A DNA stretch of 64,000 bases, from the NCBI RefSeq assembly GCF_900116855.1, contig NZ_UETD01000004.1, positions 271,769 to 335,768 of the forward strand. Reading direction: 5' to 3'. Shown here piece after piece: positions 15,003 through 21,750 of this stretch. This DNA is from Ruminococcus flavefaciens. GTDB taxonomy: Bacteria > Bacillota > Clostridia > Oscillospirales > Ruminococcaceae. The position numbers were made by a program, and so were the translations under genes. A model generated the notes under the pieces. That model ran no database searches. It had not been told where the DNA came from and was given only the letters and a program-made list of their open reading frames with translations. Within the stretch, counting starts at the first letter, position 1. Each line of letters starts with the position of its first letter.

Positions 15003-16634
15003 TCAGCTCTCCTTTCTGCCGTTCATACGGCACAGCGCAGCAGCGTCCTCAACGGTGACGGCTCCCTCGTAATAGCCCCTTGTCATGCGGCTCACCGCGG
15101 TGGTGTAGAAGCTGTTTTCCGAGAAGAACTCACGGGGAGCTCCCTCCGAGACTATCCTGCCCCCGAAGAACATGGCGCACCTGTCGGCGCAGAGGGCTGC
15201 GAACTCCACATCATGGGTGACGATAACAACGGTGAGACCGTCGGATTTCAGCCTTTTCAGCAGCTCGATGAAGCTCTCCTTAGCCGCCGCATCAAGTCCC
15301 TTTGTGGGCTCGTCCAGAAGCAGCAGACGGGGATGTGCAGCCAGTACCTTTGCCAGTGCCACAAGCTGCTGCTGTCCCCCCGACAAGTCGTAGGGATGCT
15401 TGTCCAGCAGGGGAGAAAGGTCGTAGGGAAGCTCTTTCAGCTCCGCATTGCACTCCGCAAGCTCCTCCCTGACGGTGTTCCTGAGAAAGACGGTCTGAAC
15501 GTCCTGCGGCAGCATCGCAAGGCACTCACGGTAAAGTGAGCGGTTCTTGTAGTCTTTCAGCTTCTTCCCGAACACCTTTATTTTGCCGCTGTAGGGCTTT
15601 ATGAGACCTGCCGCCGCCGAGAGAGAGGTGGTCTTTCCCGAGCCGTTCCCCCCCAGTATGCAGTATATCTCACCCTGACAGACTTTCAGGCTCAGCCCGT
15701 CAAGGACGTCTTTGCCGTTTCTGTCGTAACGGAAGCAGACCTCGCTGTATTCCAGCGCCGTTTCACCCTCAGCCGCATGGGATGCCTGCGGTAGTCCGCG
15801 AGTAGTGTTACCGTAGCTGCTCTCTATGAAGTTCCTGCCCTCGCGGACTGTCAGCGGACAGGGTCCGCTGCCGCTGAGCTTCGCGTACAGACGCGAAGCC
15901 GCAGGCATCCCGCACATTATGTCGCCCCTTTTGCCGAGAGCGGCAATGACCTGTGAGGGAGAGCCGTCTGCGATAAGAGTACCCCTGTCCATTACAAGCA
16001 GCCTGTCGCACAGCGGCACCACGTCCTCCAGACGGTGCTCCGCCATAAGTATGGTTATTGAGAGATCGTTGGCGATACGCCGCAGAGTTGCAATGAAGTC
16101 CGAGGCGGCAATGGGGTCGAGCTGAGCCGTTGGCTCGTCCAGAATGAGCAGCTTTGGCTGCATGACAAGTACGGAAGCAAGGTTGAGGAGCTGCTTCTGA
16201 CCGCCCGAAAGCTCCGCGGTGTCCCTGTCTATCCAGTCACCGATGCCGAAGTAGCTTGCCATTTCTGCTATCCTCCGCGATATCTGAGCAGGAGGAGTCC
16301 CCAGATTTTCCAGCCCGAAAGCCAGCTCGTGCCAGACCTTGTCGGTGACTATCTGCTGTTCGGGGTTCTGCATGACGAAGCCTATATCCGAAGCGGACTC
16401 CCTGTCGGAAAGCTCCGCGAGAGTTTTTCCGCAGAAAGCGACACTGCCCGAGACCTCCCCCATGGGAGACAGCTCACGCTTGAGCAGACGCAGGAGAGTG
16501 GACTTGCCGCTTCCCGTAGCACCGCATAACACAGCCATCTCGCCTCGTCCGAGGTTGAGGGATATATCCCGAATGGCAGGTTCATTGCAGGTGGGGTAGG
16601 TGAAGGTCATATCCCTGACCGCAAGTATTTCCAT
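15003..16634 (-). CDS. ecfA: ECF transporter ATPase, fused EcfA-EcfA'
   Basis: A 543-residue protein with two complete ABC ATPase domains. Domain 1: Walker A GATGSGKST (about residue 38), signature LSGGQKQLL, Walker B LLILDEPTAQLD. Domain 2: Walker A GGNGSGKTT (about residue 330), signature LSGGQQQLV, Walker B LLLLDEPTKGLD. Both keep the catalytic Glu and switch His (AEHRLED and VTHDVEF). It powers the ECF importer with EcfT. In many genomes the two ATPases are separate genes; here they are fused. The start overlaps the ecfT 3' end by 28 nt. Confidence 0.95.
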   Translation of the reverse strand: MEILAVRDMTFTYPTCNEPAIRDISLNLGRGEMAVLCGATGSGKSTLLRLLKRELSPMGEVSGSVAFCGKTLAELSDRESASDIGFVMQNPEQQIVTDKVWHELAFGLENLGTPPAQISRRIAEMASYFGIGDWIDRDTAELSGGQKQLLNLASVLVMQPKLLILDEPTAQLDPIAASDFIATLRRIANDLSITILMAEHRLEDVVPLCDRLLVMDRGTLIADGSPSQVIAALGKRGDIMCGMPAASRLYAKLSGSGPCPLTVREGRNFIESSYGNTTRGLPQASHAAEGETALEYSEVCFRYDRNGKDVLDGLSLKVCQGEIYCILGGNGSGKTTSLSAAAGLIKPYSGKIKVFGKKLKDYKNRSLYRECLAMLPQDVQTVFLRNTVREELAECNAELKELPYDLSPLLDKHPYDLSGGQQQLVALAKVLAAHPRLLLLDEPTKGLDAAAKESFIELLKRLKSDGLTVVIVTHDVEFAALCADRCAMFFGGRIVSEGAPREFFSENSFYTTAVSRMTRGYYEGAVTVEDAAALCRMNGRKES

Positions 16635-17485
16635 CTCAGTTCCGCCTCCGTTTCTATGATTATTGGCAGCAACACCAGTGCTGCGTAGGAAATTATCCCC
16701 GAAATACCGAGGAATGTGAGCTCTTTCATCTTCATGGACGGGTAGAACTCAAAGCTGAGAGCTCCCGTACCGATGGCGGCAGCTGTCACGCCCAGAAGCA
16801 GCAGCGTCGCCGTCAGGAGAAGTATATCTCCCGTTCGGAAGCCGAATTTGCGCAGCTGTGTCCGCCTGCCTGTGCCGAAGCCCCTTGCCTCCATGCTGTC
16901 TGCGGTGATGATACCGTTCTCCAGCGCCCATGTTACCATGATGGAAAAGACACGGGACTTTCCCCGTATGTCGTCCACGATATTGTCGTCTTTGTACAGT
17001 CCCATTGCGGTCTGTGCAGCGCTTATCTTTGCGGACTGCCTGCTGAAAAGGGGTACGGACCTGAGCGCCATTGACAGCACCAGCGACAGCTTCGGGGAGA
17101 GAGCTCCCGTGATGTAGAGGAGCTTCTCCGAGGTCATTATCTGTGTGAAGGATCGGAACCAGTACAGGACGCCGATTATCATAACTGCCGAATTTACGCC
17201 GTAAAGCGCCGCTTCCAGAGTGACGGGATTGTGGTTCATGACGAAGAGCACCGTCTTGCCGTTGTGTGAGATAAGCGGGTTTGCCAGTGCCAGGACTGCG
17301 AAAAGCAGCCAGAAAAACAGGTGAGTTTTCCCGTGGGTGAAGCCGTTTCGTATGAGGAAGAACAGCACCGCTCCCGAAAGCGATATTGCCATGAGTATGG
17401 GATAGCTGCAAAACATGGCTACTCCCGTGACGCTGAAAAACCACACCGCCACAGCTATGGGATTGTATTCGGAAAAGCTTCTCAT
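16607..17485 (-). CDS. ecfT: ECF transporter transmembrane protein EcfT
   Basis: A 292-residue membrane protein with roughly six to seven helices. The coupling motif MEARGFGTGRRTQ (around residues 197-209) is the characteristic Ala-Arg-Gly signature that contacts the ATPases. It links the S component to EcfA-EcfA'. It overlaps the upstream 621-residue gene by 4 nt and the downstream ecfA by 28 nt, so it is tightly co-translated. A dedicated EcfT in a riboswitch operon points to a group I (substrate-dedicated) ECF system rather than a shared module. Confidence 0.93.
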   Translation of the reverse strand: MRSFSEYNPIAVAVWFFSVTGVAMFCSYPILMAISLSGAVLFFLIRNGFTHGKTHLFFWLLFAVLALANPLISHNGKTVLFVMNHNPVTLEAALYGVNSAVMIIGVLYWFRSFTQIMTSEKLLYITGALSPKLSLVLSMALRSVPLFSRQSAKISAAQTAMGLYKDDNIVDDIRGKSRVFSIMVTWALENGIITADSMEARGFGTGRRTQLRKFGFRTGDILLLTATLLLLGVTAAAIGTGALSFEFYPSMKMKELTFLGISGIISYAALVLLPIIIETEAELRWKYLRSGI

Positions 17486-19347
17486 TCCTCGTATACCTCG
17501 TTAAGGTCGTGACCCACCTCGCAGGTGTAGAGCCATTCTATGCGGTCTCCGTCGCTGAGGACATACTCTCCGCAGTTCCGCGAGGGAGTGATGCCGTTGA
17601 CATGATAGACCCAGCCCGAAAGGTCGCCGAAATCAAATTCGTAGATGTAGTTTATGCCTGAGATGTAGACCATGCCGTGGGAGCTGCCTGCGCTGCCCTT
17701 GTTCTCCACCTGAATGCCGTAGGTCTGTGCAGCCTCGGTGAGTATGTCGAACACCGTGTCGCCGCTCTCGATGTCAAAGGCTGTGGGAGCCAGTATCACG
17801 CCGTCCTCGGGGATATGCTCCGAGTCGGACTTCCCTGCAATGGTGTCGCAGCGTATCTCCATAGTCACCGTGCCGATGACGGTGTCCTTGTGCTTTTTCT
17901 CGCCGCTGTAATACTCCTCGGGGGAGCGTATGTCCGTCAGCAGAATGACCGCTATCGCCGCGGCTGCTGCAATTCCGAGGAAGATGAAGTTCTTGTAGCT
18001 GCGCTTGCCCATGATGAAGATGATGAGAGCGATCACAGCAGCCGCTCCAACTACAATGAGTATGGCAAAGGGCTTGTAGCTTCTCCGTGAGTGTTTCTCT
18101 GTGAGCTCCTGTGCTGATGTTACGGCGGTTTTGGTCTGTGAAGCTGCCGCCGATGAAAGGGAAGTCCCCGATGAAGTCAGCCTGCCCGTGGAGGTCTGTG
18201 TACCTGTGCCCGTGGAGGTAGTCCCCGTGGACTTGCCTGCATTTGCTGTGGCGGTGGTGGTATTTCCCGATACGGGAGCCGCAGCCTTTGTACTGCTGCC
18301 CCCCTCATTTGCCGTGGAGCTGTCACCCTGAGAGCTGCCTTTATTGCTGCCGCTGCCCTCATTTCCGCCTTGTGGGGACTGTGCCGACGCCCTGTTGTCA
18401 AGCACCAGCAGGGGAGACTTCCCCTCGGTCATGCGCCTGAATGCCACAAAGGAGTAGTATGCCTGCACCGTGGCTGTCTCGTTGAAGCCCCCGTCCCTTA
18501 TGTGGGAGAAGCTTCCGTCGGGCAGTCTGTACTGCGCTATGCCGTCGATAAGGTCATTGCCGTTCTTGATGAAGCGGTCGTCGTAACGGCAGTCTATCCC
18601 CAGAGCCGATACAGCCGTGAGCACCTGTGCAGTGCTCTCCGCGTTGGGATTGCCGAAGCTCTCATAGCCGCCGTCCTCCTTCTGCCGCTCGGAGAGGAAG
18701 TCCACAGCCCTGTCCACAGCCTCCGACACCTGACTGCTGTCATCATATCTGGGAGCAAGAGCCTGAACGGTCATTGCGGTAACGTCGATATCTCCGTATT
18801 CTCCCCACAGTGCCCAGCCGCCGTCACCAAGCTGCATGGAGAGTATGCTGTCCGTCACGGACTCGGCGGTGTATGAGGGGCAGGTGTAGCCGTTGTTGAG
18901 GATATGGAGCCCGTAGATCCAGCTCATAACGCCCTGCTGACCTATTGAGGAGTCAAGGATATCGGAGATATAGCTGCTTCTGCTGCCTGCCGCACAGAGT
19001 CCCAGAGCGTATTTCTCACGGGAGGTGGCAGAGGTGACATTGTTGCTGCCGAGATAGCTCTCAAGGGAGCTTTCGTATGCCGAAAGGTCTGTATATCCGC
19101 ACTGGCTGAGAGTCAGGGCGTACCAGTCCGTGGAGGTGCCTGCACCTGCGGCGATATCACCCGCCAGCCATTCTTCTATGCTGCCTGCACCGACCTGACC
19201 GAGCTTAAAATCAACGATACCGCCGATAAGGTCATCGACCTCACCGACGGTATGCTCACAGTGCGCCTCCTGCATAACGGGTATGCAGGGAGCGGCTGCA
19301 AATATAAGTGCAGAACTCAGGCAGACCGTGAGTATCTTACTTCTCAT
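17482..19347 (-). CDS. Transcobalamin-like surface protein: alpha/alpha toroid + two TM helices + DUF4430
   Basis: A 621-residue surface protein. Residues 1-30 are a signal-like segment. Residues 40-310 show helical repeats of the prenyltransferase/terpenoid-toroid type (LGDGGWALWGEYGD, RQKEDGGYESFGN, LPDGSFSH). A Ser/Thr/Gly-rich linker runs 325-418, two membrane helices 426-447 and 452-470, and a DUF4430 domain about 495-612 (AFDIESGDTVFDILTEA, SGWVYHVNG, LSDGDRIEWLYT). Toroid plus DUF4430 is the domain plan of animal transcobalamin and intrinsic factor. With the cobalamin riboswitch and ECF genes beside it, corrinoid capture is the likely role. This is inferred; binding is not shown. Confidence 0.85.
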   Translation of the reverse strand: MRSKILTVCLSSALIFAAAPCIPVMQEAHCEHTVGEVDDLIGGIVDFKLGQVGAGSIEEWLAGDIAAGAGTSTDWYALTLSQCGYTDLSAYESSLESYLGSNNVTSATSREKYALGLCAAGSRSSYISDILDSSIGQQGVMSWIYGLHILNNGYTCPSYTAESVTDSILSMQLGDGGWALWGEYGDIDVTAMTVQALAPRYDDSSQVSEAVDRAVDFLSERQKEDGGYESFGNPNAESTAQVLTAVSALGIDCRYDDRFIKNGNDLIDGIAQYRLPDGSFSHIRDGGFNETATVQAYYSFVAFRRMTEGKSPLLVLDNRASAQSPQGGNEGSGSNKGSSQGDSSTANEGGSSTKAAAPVSGNTTTATANAGKSTGTTSTGTGTQTSTGRLTSSGTSLSSAAASQTKTAVTSAQELTEKHSRRSYKPFAILIVVGAAAVIALIIFIMGKRSYKNFIFLGIAAAAAIAVILLTDIRSPEEYYSGEKKHKDTVIGTVTMEIRCDTIAGKSDSEHIPEDGVILAPTAFDIESGDTVFDILTEAAQTYGIQVENKGSAGSSHGMVYISGINYIYEFDFGDLSGWVYHVNGITPSRNCGEYVLSDGDRIEWLYTCEVGHDLNEVYEE

Positions 19348-20275
19348 CTCTGCGTCTGAGAGCGAATGCTGCAGCGGCTGCTGCTCCGAGGGAAACCAGT
19401 GCGACAGCTGCGCCCGGGTCTCCTGTCTTGGGAGAGTTGTTCTTTGATGTTGTTGTAGCCTTGGCAGTTGTGGAAGCCTTGACTGTTGTCTTTGCGGAAG
19501 ATGAAGATGTTACGGTAGATGTTGTGGTGGTAGTTGTGGTAGTTGTGGTAGTTGTAGTAGTAGATGTAGTTGTATCAGCCTCGCCGTTTACCTGCATAAC
19601 ATATGAGGGAGGAGCGATATTGATATTGCCGCCCTTAGCGCTTACAACGTTCTTTCCTGCCTCAGTGAACTTTACTGTAGCCTTTCCGTCAGCGTCGGTA
19701 ACGAAGTCTGTCTCCTTGCCGTTGATAGTGATTTTTGCGCCCTCTACGGGGTTCTCAACGGGAGCCCATGAAGCGTCAAAGGAGAGAGCCTTGAGCTGGA
19801 GAGTAACTTCCTTGTCGGGGTCACCCTCGCCCTCTCTTGCGTCGAACCAGCTGTAATGATAGTCAAGGTTGGAAGGGTCGGGGAAGGTGAGAGCGTCAAT
19901 GTAGTCGCCGTCCTTTATCTCATCTGTGAGACCATTAGCCATCTTTGAGTTTACATAGTAGCCGAAGGACTGCTTATTTTCCTTGCCCCAGAGTACGTCA
20001 AGACCCAGACCGAACTGTCCGACAGAAGTCTTGTAGCCTGCTGCTGCGCCGCCCTCGTAGTTGTTCTCGTGAGCGATGTAGAGAGCATCGTTGACAGTGA
20101 GCTTGCCGTCGCCGTCGATATCGGTAACATTTACGGGCTCCTGAGTCAGTACCAGCGCACTGTTGCAGTCAGAGATGGTGACATAGACCTTTGTCTCGCC
20201 CTCAGCGTAAGTGTTTACAGCAACAGCTGAGAATGCCATTGCCAGTGCAGCTGCCATAGCGAATGATTTTTTCAT
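19337..20275 (-). CDS. Secreted DUF4430-like protein with dockerin-like Ca motif, Thr linker and sorting signal
   Basis: A 312-residue surface protein and the first gene after the cobalamin riboswitch. Residues 1-24 are a signal peptide ending TYA. Residues 27-140 match the DUF4430 pattern (VYVTISD, FGYYVNSKMANG, IKDGDYIDALTF) with an inserted calcium-loop motif DIDGDGKLTVNDAL (52-65) like half a dockerin. An Ig/carboxypeptidase-regulatory-like strand region follows (about 172-222), then a poly-Thr/Ser linker. SPKTGD, a hydrophobic stretch and RRRDEK form a sortase-type anchor, with Ser in place of the usual Leu of LPXTG. A role in corrinoid binding at the wall is inferred from operon position. 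It overlaps the next gene by 11 nt. Confidence 0.82.
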   Translation of the reverse strand: MKKSFAMAAALAMAFSAVAVNTYAEGETKVYVTISDCNSALVLTQEPVNVTDIDGDGKLTVNDALYIAHENNYEGGAAAGYKTSVGQFGLGLDVLWGKENKQSFGYYVNSKMANGLTDEIKDGDYIDALTFPDPSNLDYHYSWFDAREGEGDPDKEVTLQLKALSFDASWAPVENPVEGAKITINGKETDFVTDADGKATVKFTEAGKNVVSAKGGNINIAPPSYVMQVNGEADTTTSTTTTTTTTTTTTTTSTVTSSSSAKTTVKASTTAKATTTSKNNSPKTGDPGAAVALVSLGAAAAAAFALRRRDEK

Positions 20276-20309
20276 AATACCTACTCCTTAAAATTTACTT
20301 ACAGGCAAC

Positions 20310-20339
20310 AAAAAAGGCCTTTCCGCGGTGCAGAAAAGC
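20310..20339 (-). terminator. Riboswitch expression-platform terminator
   Basis: On the minus strand GCTTTTC...GAAAGGC (7-bp stem with one G-T pair) followed by CTTTTTTG, between the aptamer and the first gene. This suits transcriptional attenuation when cobalamin is bound. Confidence 0.6.
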
Positions 20340-20504
20340 GCAGCAAAACAGCTCCGCAGGGGTACTGCGAAGTTTTCGGCATACGTTCTCCCTTGCCCGA
20401 AAACGTTCATTACCTGCTGTGTCTGACGAGCGATCCGACTTTACGGCAGTGACTGCTGCGACGGGTTTTCACCGTGCTTCCCTCAGTTTCAGACACATTA
20501 TTAC
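20340..20504 (-). promoter_or_regulatory. Cobalamin riboswitch
   Basis: On the minus strand the conserved B12-box elements are readable: GAGGGAAGCACGGTGAAAA (20484-20466), CCCGTCGCAGCAGTCACTGCCG after it, and the closing GTCAGACACAGCAGGTAATG region. GTGTCTGA (at 20496-20489) can pair with TCAGACAC (at 20427-20420). It lies 15-20 nt after a sigma-A promoter and about 65 nt ahead of the first ORF. It controls the two DUF4430-like proteins and the ECF transporter; cobalamin binding is expected to turn the operon off. Confidence 0.9.
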
Positions 20505-20510
20505 AGATAC

Positions 20511-20539
20511 ATTATAGCACAGGGCATATACGCTGTCAA
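20511..20539 (-). promoter_or_regulatory. Sigma-A promoter of the cobalamin import operon
   Basis: On the minus strand TTGACA (20539-20534), 17-nt spacer, TATAAT (20516-20511): consensus elements directly upstream of the riboswitch. Confidence 0.9.
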
Positions 20540-20587
20540 GTTAAAAAAGGGTTACATCTGTCCGAACGGAGCGTTTTCCGCAGGCAT

Positions 20588-20613
20588 AAAAAAGGGGCGG
20601 AGTTACCGCCCTC
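20588..20613 (-). terminator. Intrinsic terminator of the cupin gene
   Basis: On the minus strand GGGCGG-TAACT-CCGCCC followed by CTTTTTT, just past the stop codon region of the gene ending at 20619. Confidence 0.85.
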
Positions 20614-20618
20614 TGTGC

Positions 20619-20984
20619 TTATGACTTCTTTTCATATGCGTAGCCGAAGTTTATGGGAGGAGCTGTCACGGAGACATAGATGAATTCCTCATCGCCGTCA
20701 TTGAGGAGTCCGTGGACGTCCCTGTCCGCAAAACGCACCACATCGCCTGCCCTGAAGGGCTTAGTTTTATCGTCCGCAAGAAGGAGAGTGCCGCTGCCTT
20801 TGGTGGCGTACCATATCTGCTCGGAAGCCTCATGGGTATGTCTGGGCTGGCTTGCTCCCACCTCAAGATGGACCTCTGTGATGGTCACTCTTGTGCTGGC
20901 GGAGTTCTCGGGATTGAGAAGCTGACGGGAGACAACTCCCGGGTTTGAGAGCTCCTTTATTTCGTGAGCGCTTATGAATTCCAT
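20619..20984 (-). CDS. Cupin-domain protein
   Basis: A 121-residue single-domain cupin. Motif 1 is VGASQPRHTHEASEQIWYATKG (His, His, Glu ligands; quoted in part) and motif 2 is FADRDVHGLLNDGDEE, which keeps the His. Such small cupins bind a metal and act as sugar or metabolite isomerases, dioxygenases or sensors; the substrate cannot be told. The ATG at 20984-20982 is chosen because AGGAGG lies 7 nt upstream; a longer frame upstream has no ribosome site. Promoter at 21018-21046. Confidence 0.88.
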   Translation of the reverse strand: MEFISAHEIKELSNPGVVSRQLLNPENSASTRVTITEVHLEVGASQPRHTHEASEQIWYATKGSGTLLLADDKTKPFRAGDVVRFADRDVHGLLNDGDEEFIYVSVTAPPINFGYAYEKKS

Positions 20985-21017
20985 ATAATATCCTCCTGTC
21001 TTTAATATAATAATACA

Positions 21018-21046
21018 ATTATATCGCAGAAATGGGAGGTTTTCAA
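21018..21046 (-). promoter_or_regulatory. Sigma-A promoter for the cupin gene
   Basis: On the minus strand TTGAAA (21046-21041), 17-nt spacer, TATAAT (21023-21018). Confidence 0.75.
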
Positions 21047-21122
21047 GACGTAAAATGTCCCATAAAAGGCTGTTGAGAACTATGTGGGCATTATGTAAAA
21101 TAATAAAATTATATCTCAGGGC

Positions 21123-21151
21123 TTGCAATGGGGAGAAATATGTGGTAAAAT
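21123..21151 (+). promoter_or_regulatory. Promoter for tRNA-Arg(CCT)
   Basis: TTGCAA (21123-21128), 17-nt spacer, TAAAAT (21146-21151), 14 nt before the tRNA. The same TTGCAA -35 box is used in front of the other tRNA-Arg. Confidence 0.6.
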
Positions 21152-21165
21152 ATAACTTGTAATGT

Positions 21166-21242
21166 GTCCCAATAGCTCAGTAGGATAGAGCGACTGCCTC
21201 CTAAGCAGTAGGCCGGAGGTTCGACTCCTCTTTGGGACGCCA
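21166..21242 (+). tRNA. tRNA-Arg (anticodon CCT)
   Basis: Acceptor GTCCCAA/TTGGGAC, D arm AGCTC...GAGC, anticodon stem ACTGC/GCAGT with loop CTCCTAA giving CCT (codon AGG), T loop TTCGACT, encoded CCA. It is followed within 2 nt by the palindromic repeat also found behind tRNA-Arg(CCG). Confidence 0.94.
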
Positions 21243-21244
21243 CA

Positions 21245-21552
21245 GAGCCTGTGTCCCGACCCCGTTGTCGCTCGCAGGCTCGCTTTCTTTTATCAGGGGG
21301 CGTAGTCGTACATCGCTTACGGCACATTACGTTTACGGTAACAGTTCGTTTTTGCAGAGCCTGTGCGCCCTTCCACGGGGGCACTCGTTTTACTCGTTTA
21401 CTTTTTACGAAAGGCTTTATTGTACATCGCTTACGGCACATTACGTTTACGGTAACAGTTCGTTTTTGCAGAGCCTGTGCGCCCAACCACGTTGGCGCTC
21501 GCAAGCTCGCTTTCTTTTATCAGGGGGCGTAGTTGTACATCGCTTACGGCAC
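21245..21552 (+). repeat. Three tandem copies of the tRNA-associated palindromic repeat
   Basis: Copies start at 21245, 21357 and 21471 (period 112-114 nt). Each runs from a GAGCCTGTG...GCTCGC inverted repeat to TACATCGCTTACGGCAC. Copies 1-2 and 2-3 are separated by the same 31-nt spacer beginning ATTACGTTTACGG. Copy 2 diverges in its middle (CACTCGTTTTACTCG). The 508-bp gap 21243-21750 also holds a terminator (21579-21610) and a promoter (21659-21687). Confidence 0.88.
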
Positions 21553-21578
21553 TGTGATAAGTACATATAACAACGGTC

Positions 21579-21610
21579 TGACGCTTCACTGTGGGGCGTC
21601 ATTTTTATTT
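21579..21610 (+). terminator. Intrinsic terminator after the repeat array
   Basis: TGACGC...GCGTCA stem followed by TTTTTATTT. It would end the tRNA-Arg(CCT) transcript after it crosses the repeats. Confidence 0.65.
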
Positions 21611-21658
21611 ATTGCGGTTGAGGGAAAGGGGACTGCCTCTCACATAGCAATATTTGGT

Positions 21659-21687
21659 TTGACATCATTATATTACGGTGATATAAT
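21659..21687 (+). promoter_or_regulatory. Sigma-A promoter for the BspA-like gene
   Basis: TTGACA (21659-21664), 17-nt spacer, TATAAT (21682-21687); AAGGAGGT precedes the ATG at 21751. Confidence 0.88.
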
Positions 21688-21750
21688 ACTATATGTATTT
21701 GATATGGGCAGCAATGTCCTTCAGATACTTACTACAAAGGAGGTACTTAA

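Noticed and set aside
19428..19856. Plus-strand frame with a long Val run
   Set aside because: Antisense of the poly-Thr linker in the 312-residue surface protein.
21245..21552. Possible CRISPR array because of regular direct repeats with spacers
   Set aside because: Repeats are 81-83 nt and internally palindromic, the 31-nt spacers are identical to each other, and no cas genes are present.
21109..21570. Open frames of 93-131 codons crossing the tRNA and repeat array
   Set aside because: They overlap the tRNA and tandem repeats, appear in several frames and both strands, and repeat the same peptide; they reflect the repeat, not a gene.
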